A stretch of DNA of 37,502 bases from Elusimicrobiota bacterium (lineage in GTDB: Bacteria > Elusimicrobiota > Elusimicrobia > UBA1565 > UBA9628). The translations under genes were made by a program, and so were the position numbers. Positions 1 to 6,963 of the stretch are shown one piece after another (within the stretch, counting starts at the first letter, position 1; every line of letters begins with the position of its first letter). The notes under the pieces were generated by a model that saw only the letters and a program-made list of their open reading frames with translations, was not told the DNA's origin and ran no database searches. The stretch lies in NCBI GenBank assembly GCA_030696455.1, contig JAUYSH010000135.1, positions 1 through 37,502 of the forward strand, in the 5' to 3' direction.

Positions 1-21
1 CCCTTCCGCTCGGAAACCCAG

Positions 22-98
22 GCCGGTTCTCGGCCGAAGATTCTACCGCTTATCATTCAGGTTTTCGCGAAGCGAAAACCCTGGCGCCGAAGGCGCCA
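22..98. repeat. Hairpin cluster upstream of marR, two with GAA triloops
   Basis: Two hairpins stand side by side: a 9-bp stem (60-68 with 72-80, arm GGTTTTCGC) and a 7-bp stem (82-88 with 92-98, arm TGGCGCC), each closed by a GAA triloop and separated by one base. A weaker 5-bp stem (GGCCG/CGGCC) lies near 22-36. No T-run follows, so this is not a classic terminator. The stretch before marR shows no convincing coding frame. It may be the tail of an upstream transcript or a small palindromic repeat. The structure is seen directly; the role is unknown. Confidence 0.5.
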
Positions 99-150
99 TG
101 CCGTTCAAGGGCCGTTGTTCAAAACCCCATGAACTGGGAGCCCACTAGGC

Positions 151-179
151 TTGACGAAGCCCGGTCCCGGTGCTATACT
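151..179 (+). promoter_or_regulatory. Sigma70-type promoter of marR-pirin operon
   Basis: A TTGACG -35 box (151-156) and a TATACT -10 box (174-179) are separated by exactly 17 bp. Transcription should begin near 186, inside the following palindrome and about 19 nt before the ATG at 205. This decides the marR start: a TTG in frame at 151 is part of the -35 box and would lie upstream of the transcript. Confidence 0.8.
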
Positions 180-183
180 GTCT

Positions 184-205
184 TATAGTTCAACATTAAA
201 CTATA
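184..205. promoter_or_regulatory. Palindromic operator overlapping marR transcription and translation start
   Basis: TATAGTT (184-190), 8 bp, AACTATA (199-205) forms a perfect 7-bp inverted repeat directly after the -10 box and touching the marR start codon. AT-rich palindromes of this spacing are typical MarR dimer sites, and the position would block initiation, so autorepression is inferred. A single half-like sequence, TATAGTT, also occurs in the dtd/thpR intergenic region at 8101-8107. Confidence 0.65.
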
Positions 206-654
206 TGGGACCCCGCTATCAAGGCACGAAGACGGAAGTCCGGGCGCTGGCGGCGTTCGTCGCGCTGCAGCGCGCGGCGGAATCGGTCGCGGGGAGCACG
301 CAGGAGGAGATCGTCCGCGCGGGCCTGACGCAGAGCCAGTTCGGGGTGCTCGAGGCGCTCCTGCACCTGGGTCCGCTGTGCGCGAAGGACCTGGCCCGAA
401 AGATCCTGCGCACCAAGGGCAACCTGACCATGGTCATCGAGAACCTCGAGAAGGGGGGGCTCGTCGAGAGGACGGCGCGCGAGGACGACCGGCGCGTGCT
501 CACGGTCGAGCTGACGAAGAAGGGACGGCGCCTGGTGGAGGGGATGTTCCCGCGCCACGCGCGGGTCATCGAAAGATCGTTCGGCGTGCTGACGGCGGGC
601 GAGCAGGAGGAGCTGCGGCGGCTGTGCCGCAAACTCGGCAAGGCGCAGGGCTGA
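205..654 (+). CDS. MarR-family transcriptional regulator
   Basis: This is a 149-residue winged-helix regulator of normal MarR length. A long N-terminal helix is followed by the helix-turn-helix region (LTQSQFGVLEALLHL, then LCAKDLARKI with recognition helix KGNLTMVIENLEKGGLV). The wing carries the family signature REDDRRVLTVELTKKGRRL. A C-terminal dimerisation helix ends in GEQEELRRLC. MarR proteins bind palindromes as dimers and usually release DNA on binding a phenolic ligand or on oxidation. The ATG at 205 is chosen because the upstream TTG lies in the -35 box. There is no Shine-Dalgarno site, so translation probably starts from a very short leader. The downstream pirin gene follows after 10 bp with a good ribosome site, so both are likely autoregulated together through the palindrome at 184-205. 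The inducing signal cannot be read from the sequence. Confidence 0.88.
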   Translation: MGPRYQGTKTEVRALAAFVALQRAAESVAGSTQEEIVRAGLTQSQFGVLEALLHLGPLCAKDLARKILRTKGNLTMVIENLEKGGLVERTAREDDRRVLTVELTKKGRRLVEGMFPRHARVIERSFGVLTAGEQEELRRLCRKLGKAQG

Positions 655-664
655 AGGAGGCGGT

Positions 665-1390
665 ATGAACGAGAACGAAGGCTGCATCGAGGTCCGGAAG
701 GCGGGCGACCGCTTCCACACCCAGATCTCCTGGCTGAACGGGCGCCACAGCTTCAGCTTCGGGAGCCATTTCGACCCGACGAACACCCATCACGGCCTGC
801 TCCTCGTCAACAACGAGGACTACATCGAGCCGATGAAGGGCTTTTCCACGCATCCGCACCAGGACATGGAGATCGTGACCTGGATGCTCGAGGGCGAGGT
901 CGAACATAAGGATTCGATGGGCAACGCCGGGATCATCTATCCCGGCCTGGCTCAGCGCATGAGCGCCGGCACGGGCATCTATCACTCGGAGATGAACTCC
1001 CGCGGCGAGACGCGCGCGCACCTCGTGCAGATGTGGGTGCCGCCGGACACCGAGCGCATCACCCCCGGCTACGAGCAGCTCGACATCACCTCCGAGCTGG
1101 CGAAGGGCGGGCTCGTCGCGCTGGCCTCCGGCAACAAGGACCTGGCCGCGATCCGCATCAAGCAGAAAGACGCGACCTTGTGGGTCGGCCGCCTGGCCCC
1201 GGGCAAGACGGTCAAGGTCCCCGAGGCCTCGCACGTCCACCTGTTCGTCGGCAAGGGCTCCGGCTCGCTCGCCGGCGCCGGCGAGCTGGGCCAGGGCGAC
1301 GCCGCCCGTCTGGTCCGGGCGGGCACCCCGCTCTGGACCGCCGGCCCCCAGGGCTCCGAAGTCCTCATCTGGCAAACCCAAGTCGTCTGA
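665..1390 (+). CDS. Pirin-family bicupin protein (YhhW-like)
   Basis: A 241-residue bicupin close to the length of E. coli YhhW. The N-terminal cupin keeps all four metal ligands in pirin spacing: His63 and His65 (STHPHQDME), His107 and Glu109 (GIYHSEMN). The second cupin has degenerated, as is usual. Some members have quercetin 2,3-dioxygenase activity in vitro and others act as redox or transcription cofactors, so the substrate is open. The start is supported by AAGGAGG 4 nt before the ATG and 1 nt after the marR stop. Pairing with a MarR-type regulator fits a response to aromatic or electrophilic compounds; this is inference from context. A 76-bp palindromic element begins 3 nt after the stop codon. 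Confidence 0.9.
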   Translation: MNENEGCIEVRKAGDRFHTQISWLNGRHSFSFGSHFDPTNTHHGLLLVNNEDYIEPMKGFSTHPHQDMEIVTWMLEGEVEHKDSMGNAGIIYPGLAQRMSAGTGIYHSEMNSRGETRAHLVQMWVPPDTERITPGYEQLDITSELAKGGLVALASGNKDLAAIRIKQKDATLWVGRLAPGKTVKVPEASHVHLFVGKGSGSLAGAGELGQGDAARLVRAGTPLWTAGPQGSEVLIWQTQVV

Positions 1391-1393
1391 ATT

Positions 1394-1469
1394 GGTGCCA
1401 GGCCTCCCATTATCCCATTACCTTCAAACGCCGACTGAAGGGTAATGGGATAATGGGAGGCCTGGCACC
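1394..1469. repeat. Palindromic element PE1 (76 bp, 29-bp perfect stem)
   Basis: Positions 1394-1422 are the perfect reverse complement of 1441-1469, with an 18-nt centre. The tip is GGTGCCAGGCCT. It shares tip, arm sequence and total length with the element at 24592-24667. It starts 3 nt after the pirin stop codon and ends 21 bp before the rnr start. There is no coding capacity. It could also act as a transcription attenuator between the two genes. Confidence 0.9.
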
Positions 1470-1478
1470 TTAAACTGG

Positions 1479-1484
1479 CATAAT
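1479..1484 (+). promoter_or_regulatory. -10-like hexamer for rnr (leaderless candidate)
   Basis: CATAAT lies 6 nt before the ATG at 1491, just outside palindromic element PE1. No convincing -35 box is visible because the element occupies that position. If used, transcription would start at or next to the start codon. A GAGG between hexamer and ATG is too close to be an ordinary ribosome site. Confidence 0.4.
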
Positions 1485-1490
1485 GAGGAT

Positions 1491-3497
1491 ATGAGAGGAC
1501 GAGGGCGCGGCGGGCATCAGAGCCAGAAGGGCGGCAACCGGGGCGGCGGCAAGAGCTCCGGCGGCGGGAACATGCTCGACGGCAAGCTCCAGCACAAGGG
1601 GCGCTTCGGCTTCCTGCTCTCCGAGGCCGTCGGCGTGGCGGACGTGTTCGTCAGCGGCCCCACGCTCAGCCTCGCCATGGACGGCGACCGCGTCCGGGTC
1701 CGCCTCGGCGGCGAGCGCAACGGCAAGCGCATGGGCGAGATCGTCGAGGTCCTCACGCGCGCGCGCACGACCGCGATCGGATTTCTGCGCAAGGCCGGGA
1801 AATATTGGGCCGTCGTGCCCGAGGGCTCCGACGAGGCTCAGGCCATCGTCGTGCTCGGCTTCGCCCCCGGCGCCGGCGAGCCCGAAAGCGGCGTGCTCGT
1901 CGCGATCAAGATCGAGCGCTGGCCCACGCCCACCGTCGTCGCCGGCGGCACGGTCACGAAGATATTAGGCAAGGCCTCCGAGCCCTCGGTGCGCCTCTCC
2001 GCCACCCTGGCATCCAAGGAGATCGACACCGTCTTCCCCAGGGCCGTCGAGAGCGAGGCCGAGAAGATGGGCCTCGACCCGACGCCCGCGCAATGGGCCG
2101 GGCGCAAGGAGCTTTTCCATCTCCCGGTGTTCACCATCGACGGGGCCGACGCGAAGGACTTCGACGACGCGGTCTCCCTTGAGGAGCTGCCCGGCGGCCA
2201 CTGGCGGCTGGGCGTGCACATCGCCGCCGTCGCCGAGTACGTCAAGCGCGGCTCCGCCGTCGATGCCGAGGCGGTCAAGCGCGCCACCAGCGTGTACCTG
2301 CCCGGCCGCGTCATCCCGATGCTGCCGCCCAAGCTCTCCGATCATCTCTGCTCGCTGCGCCCCGGCGTGCCGCGCCTGACGCTCACTTGCTGGCTCGACC
2401 TCGACGAGCACGGCGCGCCGGGCAAGACCGTGCTCGAGGAGACGGTGATCCGCTCCTGCCGGCGCTTCACGTACGAGGAAGTGCAGGAGATCCTGAACGG
2501 CAACGAAGTGGAGCGCGTCACGCCGGGGGTCAAGGCCGTGGTGCTGCGCATGGGAACCTTGGCGAAAATGCTCACCAAGGTCCGCATGAGACGAGGGGCG
2601 CTCGACTTCATGACGACCGAGTATTACGTCAAAATGGACGAACAAGGATTACCATTGCTCGTGCTCAAGCGCCCGCGCCTGGACAGCCACCGCTTGATCG
2701 AGGAGTTCATGGTCGCGGCCAACGAGGCCGTCGCGCGGCATCTCTCGAAGAACAAGACGCCCTTCATGCGCCGCCTCCACGAGACGCCCGACCCCGCCCG
2801 CCTGCAGGCGCTGCAGGAGGAGATGGGCCAGCTCGGCATCGTGGCCAAGACCTCGCTTGTCGCGCATCCCGTCGAGGGCCTGCAAAGCCTGCTCGCCGCC
2901 GCCGTCGGGCATCCCTTCGAGGAGACCGCCAATATCCAGGTCATCCGCAGCTTGAAGCAGGCCCGGTATTCTTCAGAAGCGGGGGGGCACTTCGGCCTCG
3001 CCTCCAAGGACTACTGCCACTTCACTTCCCCGATTCGCCGCTACCCCGACCTCGTCGTGCATCGCGCGGTCAAAGGATTGCTCAAGGGCGACAAGATGAG
3101 CCACGTCTCCGGCATCGACCTGGAGGGCTTGGCCGTGCACTGCTCCGAGCGCGAGCGCGGCGCCGCCGAGGCCGAGCGCAAGGCCGTGGACATGGCGCGC
3201 GCCTCCATCCTCGGCCGCTCCGTAGGCGAGATCTTCGACGGCGTGGTCATCAACGTGACGCCCTCCGGCGCTTTCGTGTCCTTGCCCGAGTCCGGCGCCA
3301 CCGGCCTGTGGCGCGGCGCCAACGCGACCATCGGTCAGAAGCTCAAGGTGAAGCTCACCGGCGTCGACGAGGCCATGGGCCGCATCGAGCTCGAGCCCGT
3401 CAAGGACTCCCTGCCCAACCAGATCCGCGTCACCCCCTGGCAGAACAAGCACAAGCCCGCCAAGCCCTCTCCCTGGCAAAAGCGCCGCCGCCGGTAA
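1491..3497 (+). CDS. rnr: Ribonuclease R (RNB-family 3'-5' exoribonuclease)
   Basis: A hydrolytic 3'-5' exoribonuclease of 668 residues, shorter than E. coli RNase R (about 813) because the N-terminal helix-turn-helix part is missing. The first 26 residues are an Arg/Gly-rich tail, followed by a cold-shock-like OB fold (HKGRFGFLLSE) and the RNB domain from about residue 205. The RNB signature with metal-binding aspartates, DGADAKDFDDAVS, sits at about 218-230. A C-terminal S1 domain (about 575-640) precedes a basic tail ending KRRRR. RNase R degrades structured RNA in mRNA and rRNA turnover. The ATG at 1491 is chosen from the -10-like hexamer just upstream. An internal ATG at 1572 would remove the RG-rich tail and cannot be excluded. 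Palindromic elements lie on both sides of the gene. Confidence 0.93.
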   Translation: MRGRGRGGHQSQKGGNRGGGKSSGGGNMLDGKLQHKGRFGFLLSEAVGVADVFVSGPTLSLAMDGDRVRVRLGGERNGKRMGEIVEVLTRARTTAIGFLRKAGKYWAVVPEGSDEAQAIVVLGFAPGAGEPESGVLVAIKIERWPTPTVVAGGTVTKILGKASEPSVRLSATLASKEIDTVFPRAVESEAEKMGLDPTPAQWAGRKELFHLPVFTIDGADAKDFDDAVSLEELPGGHWRLGVHIAAVAEYVKRGSAVDAEAVKRATSVYLPGRVIPMLPPKLSDHLCSLRPGVPRLTLTCWLDLDEHGAPGKTVLEETVIRSCRRFTYEEVQEILNGNEVERVTPGVKAVVLRMGTLAKMLTKVRMRRGALDFMTTEYYVKMDEQGLPLLVLKRPRLDSHRLIEEFMVAANEAVARHLSKNKTPFMRRLHETPDPARLQALQEEMGQLGIVAKTSLVAHPVEGLQSLLAAAVGHPFEETANIQVIRSLKQARYSSEAGGHFGLASKDYCHFTSPIRRYPDLVVHRAVKGLLKGDKMSHVSGIDLEGLAVHCSERERGAAEAERKAVDMARASILGRSVGEIFDGVVINVTPSGAFVSLPESGATGLWRGANATIGQKLKVKLTGVDEAMGRIELEPVKDSLPNQIRVTPWQNKHKPAKPSPWQKRRRR

Positions 3498-3504
3498 TCC
3501 CGCC

Positions 3505-3582
3505 GGGGTCATGTTCGCCGTTGTTGCTGTATTCGGGCGGAAAGACCCTCTGAAATACTGCAACAACGGCAAACATGACCCC
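3505..3582. repeat. Palindromic element PE2 (78 bp)
   Basis: The arms start GGGGTCATGTT and match on the opposite side with only two mismatches over about 28 bp, around a roughly 20-nt centre. It starts 7 nt after the rnr stop. The stem differs from the other elements, but the tip (GGGGTCATG) follows the same pattern as GGTGCCAGG and GGTGTCAGG elsewhere in the window. Confidence 0.85.
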
Positions 3583-3604
3583 AATTGACGCCCAAGTGAC
3601 GGTA

Positions 3605-3633
3605 GTTACGAATTCCTGAAATCTCGTCGTAAC
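3605..3633. promoter_or_regulatory. Inverted repeat upstream of small membrane ORF
   Basis: GTTACGA (3605-3611) and TCGTAAC (3627-3633) form a perfect 7-bp inverted repeat with a 15-bp spacer, about 53 bp before the small ORF at 3686. A TTGACG at 3585-3590 could be a -35 box, but the matching -10 (TACGAA) is poor. It may be an operator or an RNA hairpin. Confidence 0.3.
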
Positions 3634-3685
3634 ACGTCTTGGTCACACTGCTTCTGTCGGTCCCTCCGACTGGGAGCACACCAAG

Positions 3686-3886
3686 ATGAACTACATGATA
3701 GTCGCCGCGGCCGCCGGCAGAGGAATAAACCCGGGTTTGCCGTGCAGCGAGGCCACGATGTTCTGCCTGTTCCTGGGGATCGCGGGCCTGATGCTCCTCA
3801 CCGCCGCCGCGATGATCGTGCGCCGCGAGGCGCCCCGGGACGCCGTGCGCTACGGGCGCTCACAGCGCCGCACGGACGGTCTTTAA
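3686..3886 (+). CDS. Small single-pass membrane protein (hypothetical)
   Basis: A 66-residue reading frame of no recognised family. A short polar N-terminus is followed by one strong hydrophobic segment at about 25-46 (FCLFLGIAGLMLLTAAAMIV). A basic tail rich in Arg follows, predicting one membrane span with the C-terminus in the cytoplasm. GGGAG about 10 nt before the ATG could be a weak ribosome site. Its last 27 nt overlap the 3' end of umuC on the opposite strand, which lowers confidence, although convergent overlaps are common here. It could be a real small membrane protein or chance. Confidence 0.4.
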   Translation: MNYMIVAAAAGRGINPGLPCSEATMFCLFLGIAGLMLLTAAAMIVRREAPRDAVRYGRSQRRTDGL

Positions 3887-5107
3887 GTCCTCCCAGCGCG
3901 TCGTCCAGCACGGCGACTGGCCCTCGCAGCGCGAGCCCCAGGCCGTCGAGCCCTTCTCCCCGCCGTAGCGCAAGGCGCCCGCGCCGAGGGAGGCGTTGAG
4001 GCGGTCCACTGTTTTCGAGAGGCGCGAGGAGCGCTCCGCGCTGCCGTCGTCGAAGAACTCGCTCTGCGAGACGACCGCGGGCTCGAGGCCTCCCAGCACG
4101 ATGCCGGCTTTCTTGTAAGCCCGGCCTTCCACGAATAATCTCTCGGCGAGCGCCTTGGCCGCGCGGATCAAGGTCGGCGTGTCGTTGGTGGGCGAGAGCC
4201 TTGTCGAGTCGCCCTCCAGCACGGGGCGGTCATCCTCGCGCCAGCCGAAGTGCACCTCGAGCTCGCCGGCGCGCAGGCCGTGGCGCCGCGCGCGCTCCCC
4301 GGCGCGGGCGGCGAAGGTGCCGAGTGCGGACTGCAGGGCCTCGAGGGAGTACGTCGGCTTGCCGAAGGAGCGCGAGACCGTCACCGACTGGCGCTCGGGC
4401 GGCGCGCCGGCCAAGGTCAGGCAGGAGATTCCGCGCAGCTCGTGGGCGAGCTTGAGGCCGCCGATGCCGAGCGCGCTTTGGATCACCGCGTCGCGGGCGC
4501 GGACGAAGTCTCCGGCGGTGCGGATGCCGTACGGTGCTAGGCGCACGGCGGAGCGCTTGGCGATGCCCCAGACATGAGTCACCGGCGTCTCGTCGAGGGC
4601 CCGCTCCCTCAAGGCGGGGTCGAGCAAGGACAGCACGCCCCCGCATCTCTTCGCCTTGTCGGAGCCGAGCTTGGCCAGGGCCTTGGTCGGCCCCAGGCCG
4701 ACGGCGACGGGCAGGCCGGTCCAGCGGCGGACCTCCGCGCGCAGGGCGTGGGCGCGCGCCTCGAGCCCGCCGTCGTCGGGAAAGGTAAGAAAGGACTCGT
4801 CGATCGAGTAGTTCTCGACGACCGGCGCGTGGCGCGAGAGGACGGCGGAGACCCGCCGGGACATGTCCACGTACAGCTCGTGGTTGGCCGACAGGGAGAC
4901 GATCCCGTGCTCGGCGACGAGCGCGCGGATCTCGAAGAAGGGCGCCGCCATGCCGACACCGAGGGCCTTGGCTTCCTCCGAACGCGAGATCACGCAGCCG
5001 TCGTTGTTGGACAGCACGATGACCGCTCGGCGCTCCAGCTCCGGGCGGAACGCGCGCTCGCAGGAGACGAAGAAGTTATTGCAGTCGACGAGCGCGAAGA
5101 CGGCCAT
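3860..5107 (-). CDS. umuC: DNA polymerase V catalytic subunit UmuC (Y-family)
   Basis: A Y-family translesion polymerase of 415 residues (E. coli UmuC has 422). The palm carries the first catalytic Asp at residue 8 (FALVDCNNFFVSCERAF) and the Asp-Glu pair at 103-104 (SIDESFL). Finger, thumb and little-finger regions follow. The C-terminus contains the UmuC-type WTTRWEDL motif, which separates it from DinB. UmuC with two UmuD' subunits forms Pol V, which copies damaged DNA. The ATG overlaps the umuD stop in a TAATG junction, so translation is coupled. The open frame continues upstream of this ATG through umuD, but that part is only a shadow frame. Expression is expected from the LexA-type promoter at 5403-5431. 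Confidence 0.93.
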   Translation of the reverse strand: MAVFALVDCNNFFVSCERAFRPELERRAVIVLSNNDGCVISRSEEAKALGVGMAAPFFEIRALVAEHGIVSLSANHELYVDMSRRVSAVLSRHAPVVENYSIDESFLTFPDDGGLEARAHALRAEVRRWTGLPVAVGLGPTKALAKLGSDKAKRCGGVLSLLDPALRERALDETPVTHVWGIAKRSAVRLAPYGIRTAGDFVRARDAVIQSALGIGGLKLAHELRGISCLTLAGAPPERQSVTVSRSFGKPTYSLEALQSALGTFAARAGERARRHGLRAGELEVHFGWREDDRPVLEGDSTRLSPTNDTPTLIRAAKALAERLFVEGRAYKKAGIVLGGLEPAVVSQSEFFDDGSAERSSRLSKTVDRLNASLGAGALRYGGEKGSTAWGSRCEGQSPCWTTRWEDLKTVRAAL

Positions 5108-5397
5108 TACGGCGCGCGCACGATGTGAAGGACGACGCCCCAGATCTCGAGGCCGTCGTCCTCGCGCCAGCCTGGAGGCAGGCGCCGGGTCAGCATCTCG
5201 CCGCGTACGACGGCCACGACGACGCGTCCCGCGGCGGGAGGCTCGGCCCGGTCGACGATCAGCAAGTCGCCGTCCTTGATGTCCGCGTCGGGCGCCGAGC
5301 CGGCGGCGCGCAGAAAGAACGTGGCCGCCGGCCGCCTGATCAGCCGGTCGTCGAGCTTCAGCCCGACGTCGTTGTAGTCCTCGCTGGCGACGAACAT
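5107..5397 (-). CDS. umuD: UmuD'-like protein: peptidase S24 fold lacking cleavage arm and catalytic Lys
   Basis: Only 96 residues against 139 in E. coli UmuD. Alignment through DGDLLIVD and the C-terminal IWGVVLHIV places residue 1 at about position 27 of UmuD, just after its Cys24-Gly25 self-cleavage site. The nucleophile equivalent of Ser60 is present (Ser34, AAGSAPD). The equivalent of catalytic Lys97 is Arg71 (MLTRRL for FTVKKL). An in-frame TAA two codons before the ATG rules out a longer N-terminus. The gene therefore appears to encode the mature UmuD' form directly, active for Pol V without RecA-stimulated cleavage. The call as UmuD is secure from the fold and the umuC partner; the loss of autocleavage is inferred from sequence. 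The transcript is probably leaderless. Confidence 0.88.
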   Translation of the reverse strand: MFVASEDYNDVGLKLDDRLIRRPAATFFLRAAGSAPDADIKDGDLLIVDRAEPPAAGRVVVAVVRGEMLTRRLPPGWREDDGLEIWGVVLHIVRAP

Positions 5398-5402
5398 GCC
5401 TT

Positions 5403-5431
5403 AGTATAATCGAACGCCCGTTCGAGCGCAA
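5403..5431 (-). promoter_or_regulatory. umuDC promoter with LexA/DinR-type SOS box in the spacer
   Basis: On the minus strand, TTGCGC (5431-5426) and TATACT (5408-5403) are separated by 17 bp. The spacer contains the 14-bp palindrome CGAACGGGCGTTCG (5424-5411), which matches the Gram-positive type LexA consensus CGAACRNRYGTTCG at every position. Repressor binding would cover the promoter. The -10 box ends 5 nt before the umuD ATG, so the mRNA should be leaderless. No lexA gene is in the window. Confidence 0.85.
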
Positions 5432-5485
5432 GTGCCGGGAACTATCCTAGGATGGGCGGGTCGCAACCGGCTGGAGGATCCACCC

Positions 5486-6901
5486 ATGAGGAAATCGCTC
5501 GCGCTTATCCTGTCGCTCGGCCTCGCCGTCCCGGCGTCCGCGCTGGAAGTCACGGTCTACAATTCGAACCTGGGCTTGATCAAGGAGACCCGGCCGTTCA
5601 CGCTCAAGAACGGGGTCAACTCGGTGCAGGTCGTCGACGTCGCCGCCCAGATCGACCCGACCAGCGTCCACTTCAAGTCCCTGACCGCGCCCGAGGCGGT
5701 GTCGGTGCTCGAGCAGGATTTCCGCTACGACCTGATCAGCCAGGAGAAGATCCTCCAGCGCTACCTCGGCCGCGAGATCGAGCTTCAGCGCTACGGCCTC
5801 GACGGCACCCGCAAGGAGGTCATCAAGGGGACCCTGCTCTCGGCGGCGGGCGGGCGCGTGATGAAGGTCGGCGATAAGCTCGTCCTTAATCCGCAGGGCG
5901 AAGCGATCCTGCCGGAGCTGCCTGAGGGCCTGCTGACCAAGCCGACCTTGATGTGGCTGCTCAACGCGCGTAAAGGCGGCGACCACAAGGGCGAGATTTC
6001 TTACCTGACCGGCGGCCTCTCCTGGAACGCCGACTACGTGCTCGTCGTCGACAAGGACGACGCGAAGGCCGACCTGAACGCCTGGGTCACCGTTTCCAAC
6101 AACTCCGGGGCGACCTACAAGGACGCCAAGCTCAAGCTTGTCGCCGGCGACATCCATCGCGCTCCCCAGCCGCAGGTTGCCCGGGGGCGGATGTACGCGG
6201 CCAAAATGATGAGCATGGAGATGGCCGACGGCGGCATGACCGAAAAGAGCTTCTTCGAGTACCACATGTACAGCCTGGGCCGGGCGACCACGCTCGCCGA
6301 CAATTCCTCCAAGCAGGTAGAGATGGCTTCGGCGGCCGGGGTGCCGGTGCGCAAGCTGTTCACCTACGACGGCGTGCAGGGCGTGCAGTGGAACTCCTTC
6401 GGCGACGCGGCGTACTGGGATCCGAACTACGGCCTTCAGTCGGGCAAAAAGGTCGCGGTGCACTTCGAGTTCGACAACAAGAAGACCGAGGGCCTGGGCA
6501 TCCCGCTGCCCAAGGGCCGCGTACGCGTCTATAAGAAGGACCACGACGGCTCCCTGCAGCTGGCCGGCGAGGACGCCATCGACCATACGCCCAAGGACGA
6601 GAAGGTGCGCGTGAAGATGGGCGAGTCCTTCGACCTCGTCGGCGAGCGCAAGCGCGTCGACTACAAGTCCGACCTCAAGGGCCGCCGCTTCGAGGAGACC
6701 TTCGAGATCAAGCTTCGCAACCACAAGGATGCCGACGCGGCGGTCACCGTCGTCGAGCATCTGTACCGCTGGACGAACTGGAAGGTCTCGGGCGCCTCCG
6801 CGAAGTGGGTCAAGCGCGACGCCCAGACGATCGAGTTACCGGTGACGGTCAAGAAGGACGGCGAGACCGTGGTGACCTACACCGTCAAGTATTCCTGGTA
6901 G
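5486..6901 (+). CDS. Secreted DUF4139 domain protein
   Basis: A 471-residue exported protein. A Sec signal peptide (MRKSLALILSLGLAVPASA) precedes a mature start LEVTVYNSNLGLIKE, which resembles the DUF4140-like N-terminal region. From about residue 180 the chain fits DUF4139 (ISYLTGGLSWNADYVLVV, then a C-terminal half with the motif VEHLYRWTNWKV). The family is widespread in envelopes of Gram-negative bacteria, and its function is not established. The ATG at 5486 is chosen because GGAGG lies 8 nt upstream and the signal peptide begins there; the frame is open further upstream but without support. The gene is divergent from umuDC and is followed by a strong terminator shared with the convergent gene. 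Confidence 0.85.
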   Translation: MRKSLALILSLGLAVPASALEVTVYNSNLGLIKETRPFTLKNGVNSVQVVDVAAQIDPTSVHFKSLTAPEAVSVLEQDFRYDLISQEKILQRYLGREIELQRYGLDGTRKEVIKGTLLSAAGGRVMKVGDKLVLNPQGEAILPELPEGLLTKPTLMWLLNARKGGDHKGEISYLTGGLSWNADYVLVVDKDDAKADLNAWVTVSNNSGATYKDAKLKLVAGDIHRAPQPQVARGRMYAAKMMSMEMADGGMTEKSFFEYHMYSLGRATTLADNSSKQVEMASAAGVPVRKLFTYDGVQGVQWNSFGDAAYWDPNYGLQSGKKVAVHFEFDNKKTEGLGIPLPKGRVRVYKKDHDGSLQLAGEDAIDHTPKDEKVRVKMGESFDLVGERKRVDYKSDLKGRRFEETFEIKLRNHKDADAAVTVVEHLYRWTNWKVSGASAKWVKRDAQTIELPVTVKKDGETVVTYTVKYSW

Positions 6902-6912
6902 CGGCGCCGGAC

Positions 6913-6952
6913 AAAGAAGAAGGCCCCCGCGAGAGCGGGGGCCTTCTTCTTT
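6913..6952. terminator. Bidirectional rho-independent terminator
   Basis: An 18-bp perfect stem (6913-6930 with 6935-6952) has a GAGA loop. The outer stem is A-rich on the left and T-rich on the right, giving a U-tract in both directions. It lies between the convergent stops at 6901 and 6964, so it serves both genes. Confidence 0.93.
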
Positions 6953-6963
6953 CCCGGAGGCGC

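Noticed and set aside
151-204. TTG-initiated N-terminal extension of the MarR regulator
   Set aside because: The codons coincide with the -35 and -10 boxes and the operator, so they lie upstream of the likely transcript; MarR proteins normally start near the ATG used.
1394-1469. Reading the long palindromes only as rho-independent terminators
   Set aside because: Most lack a T-run, have long centres and share a common tip sequence; only PE5 is followed by TTTT. A terminator side-effect is possible but does not explain the shared tips.
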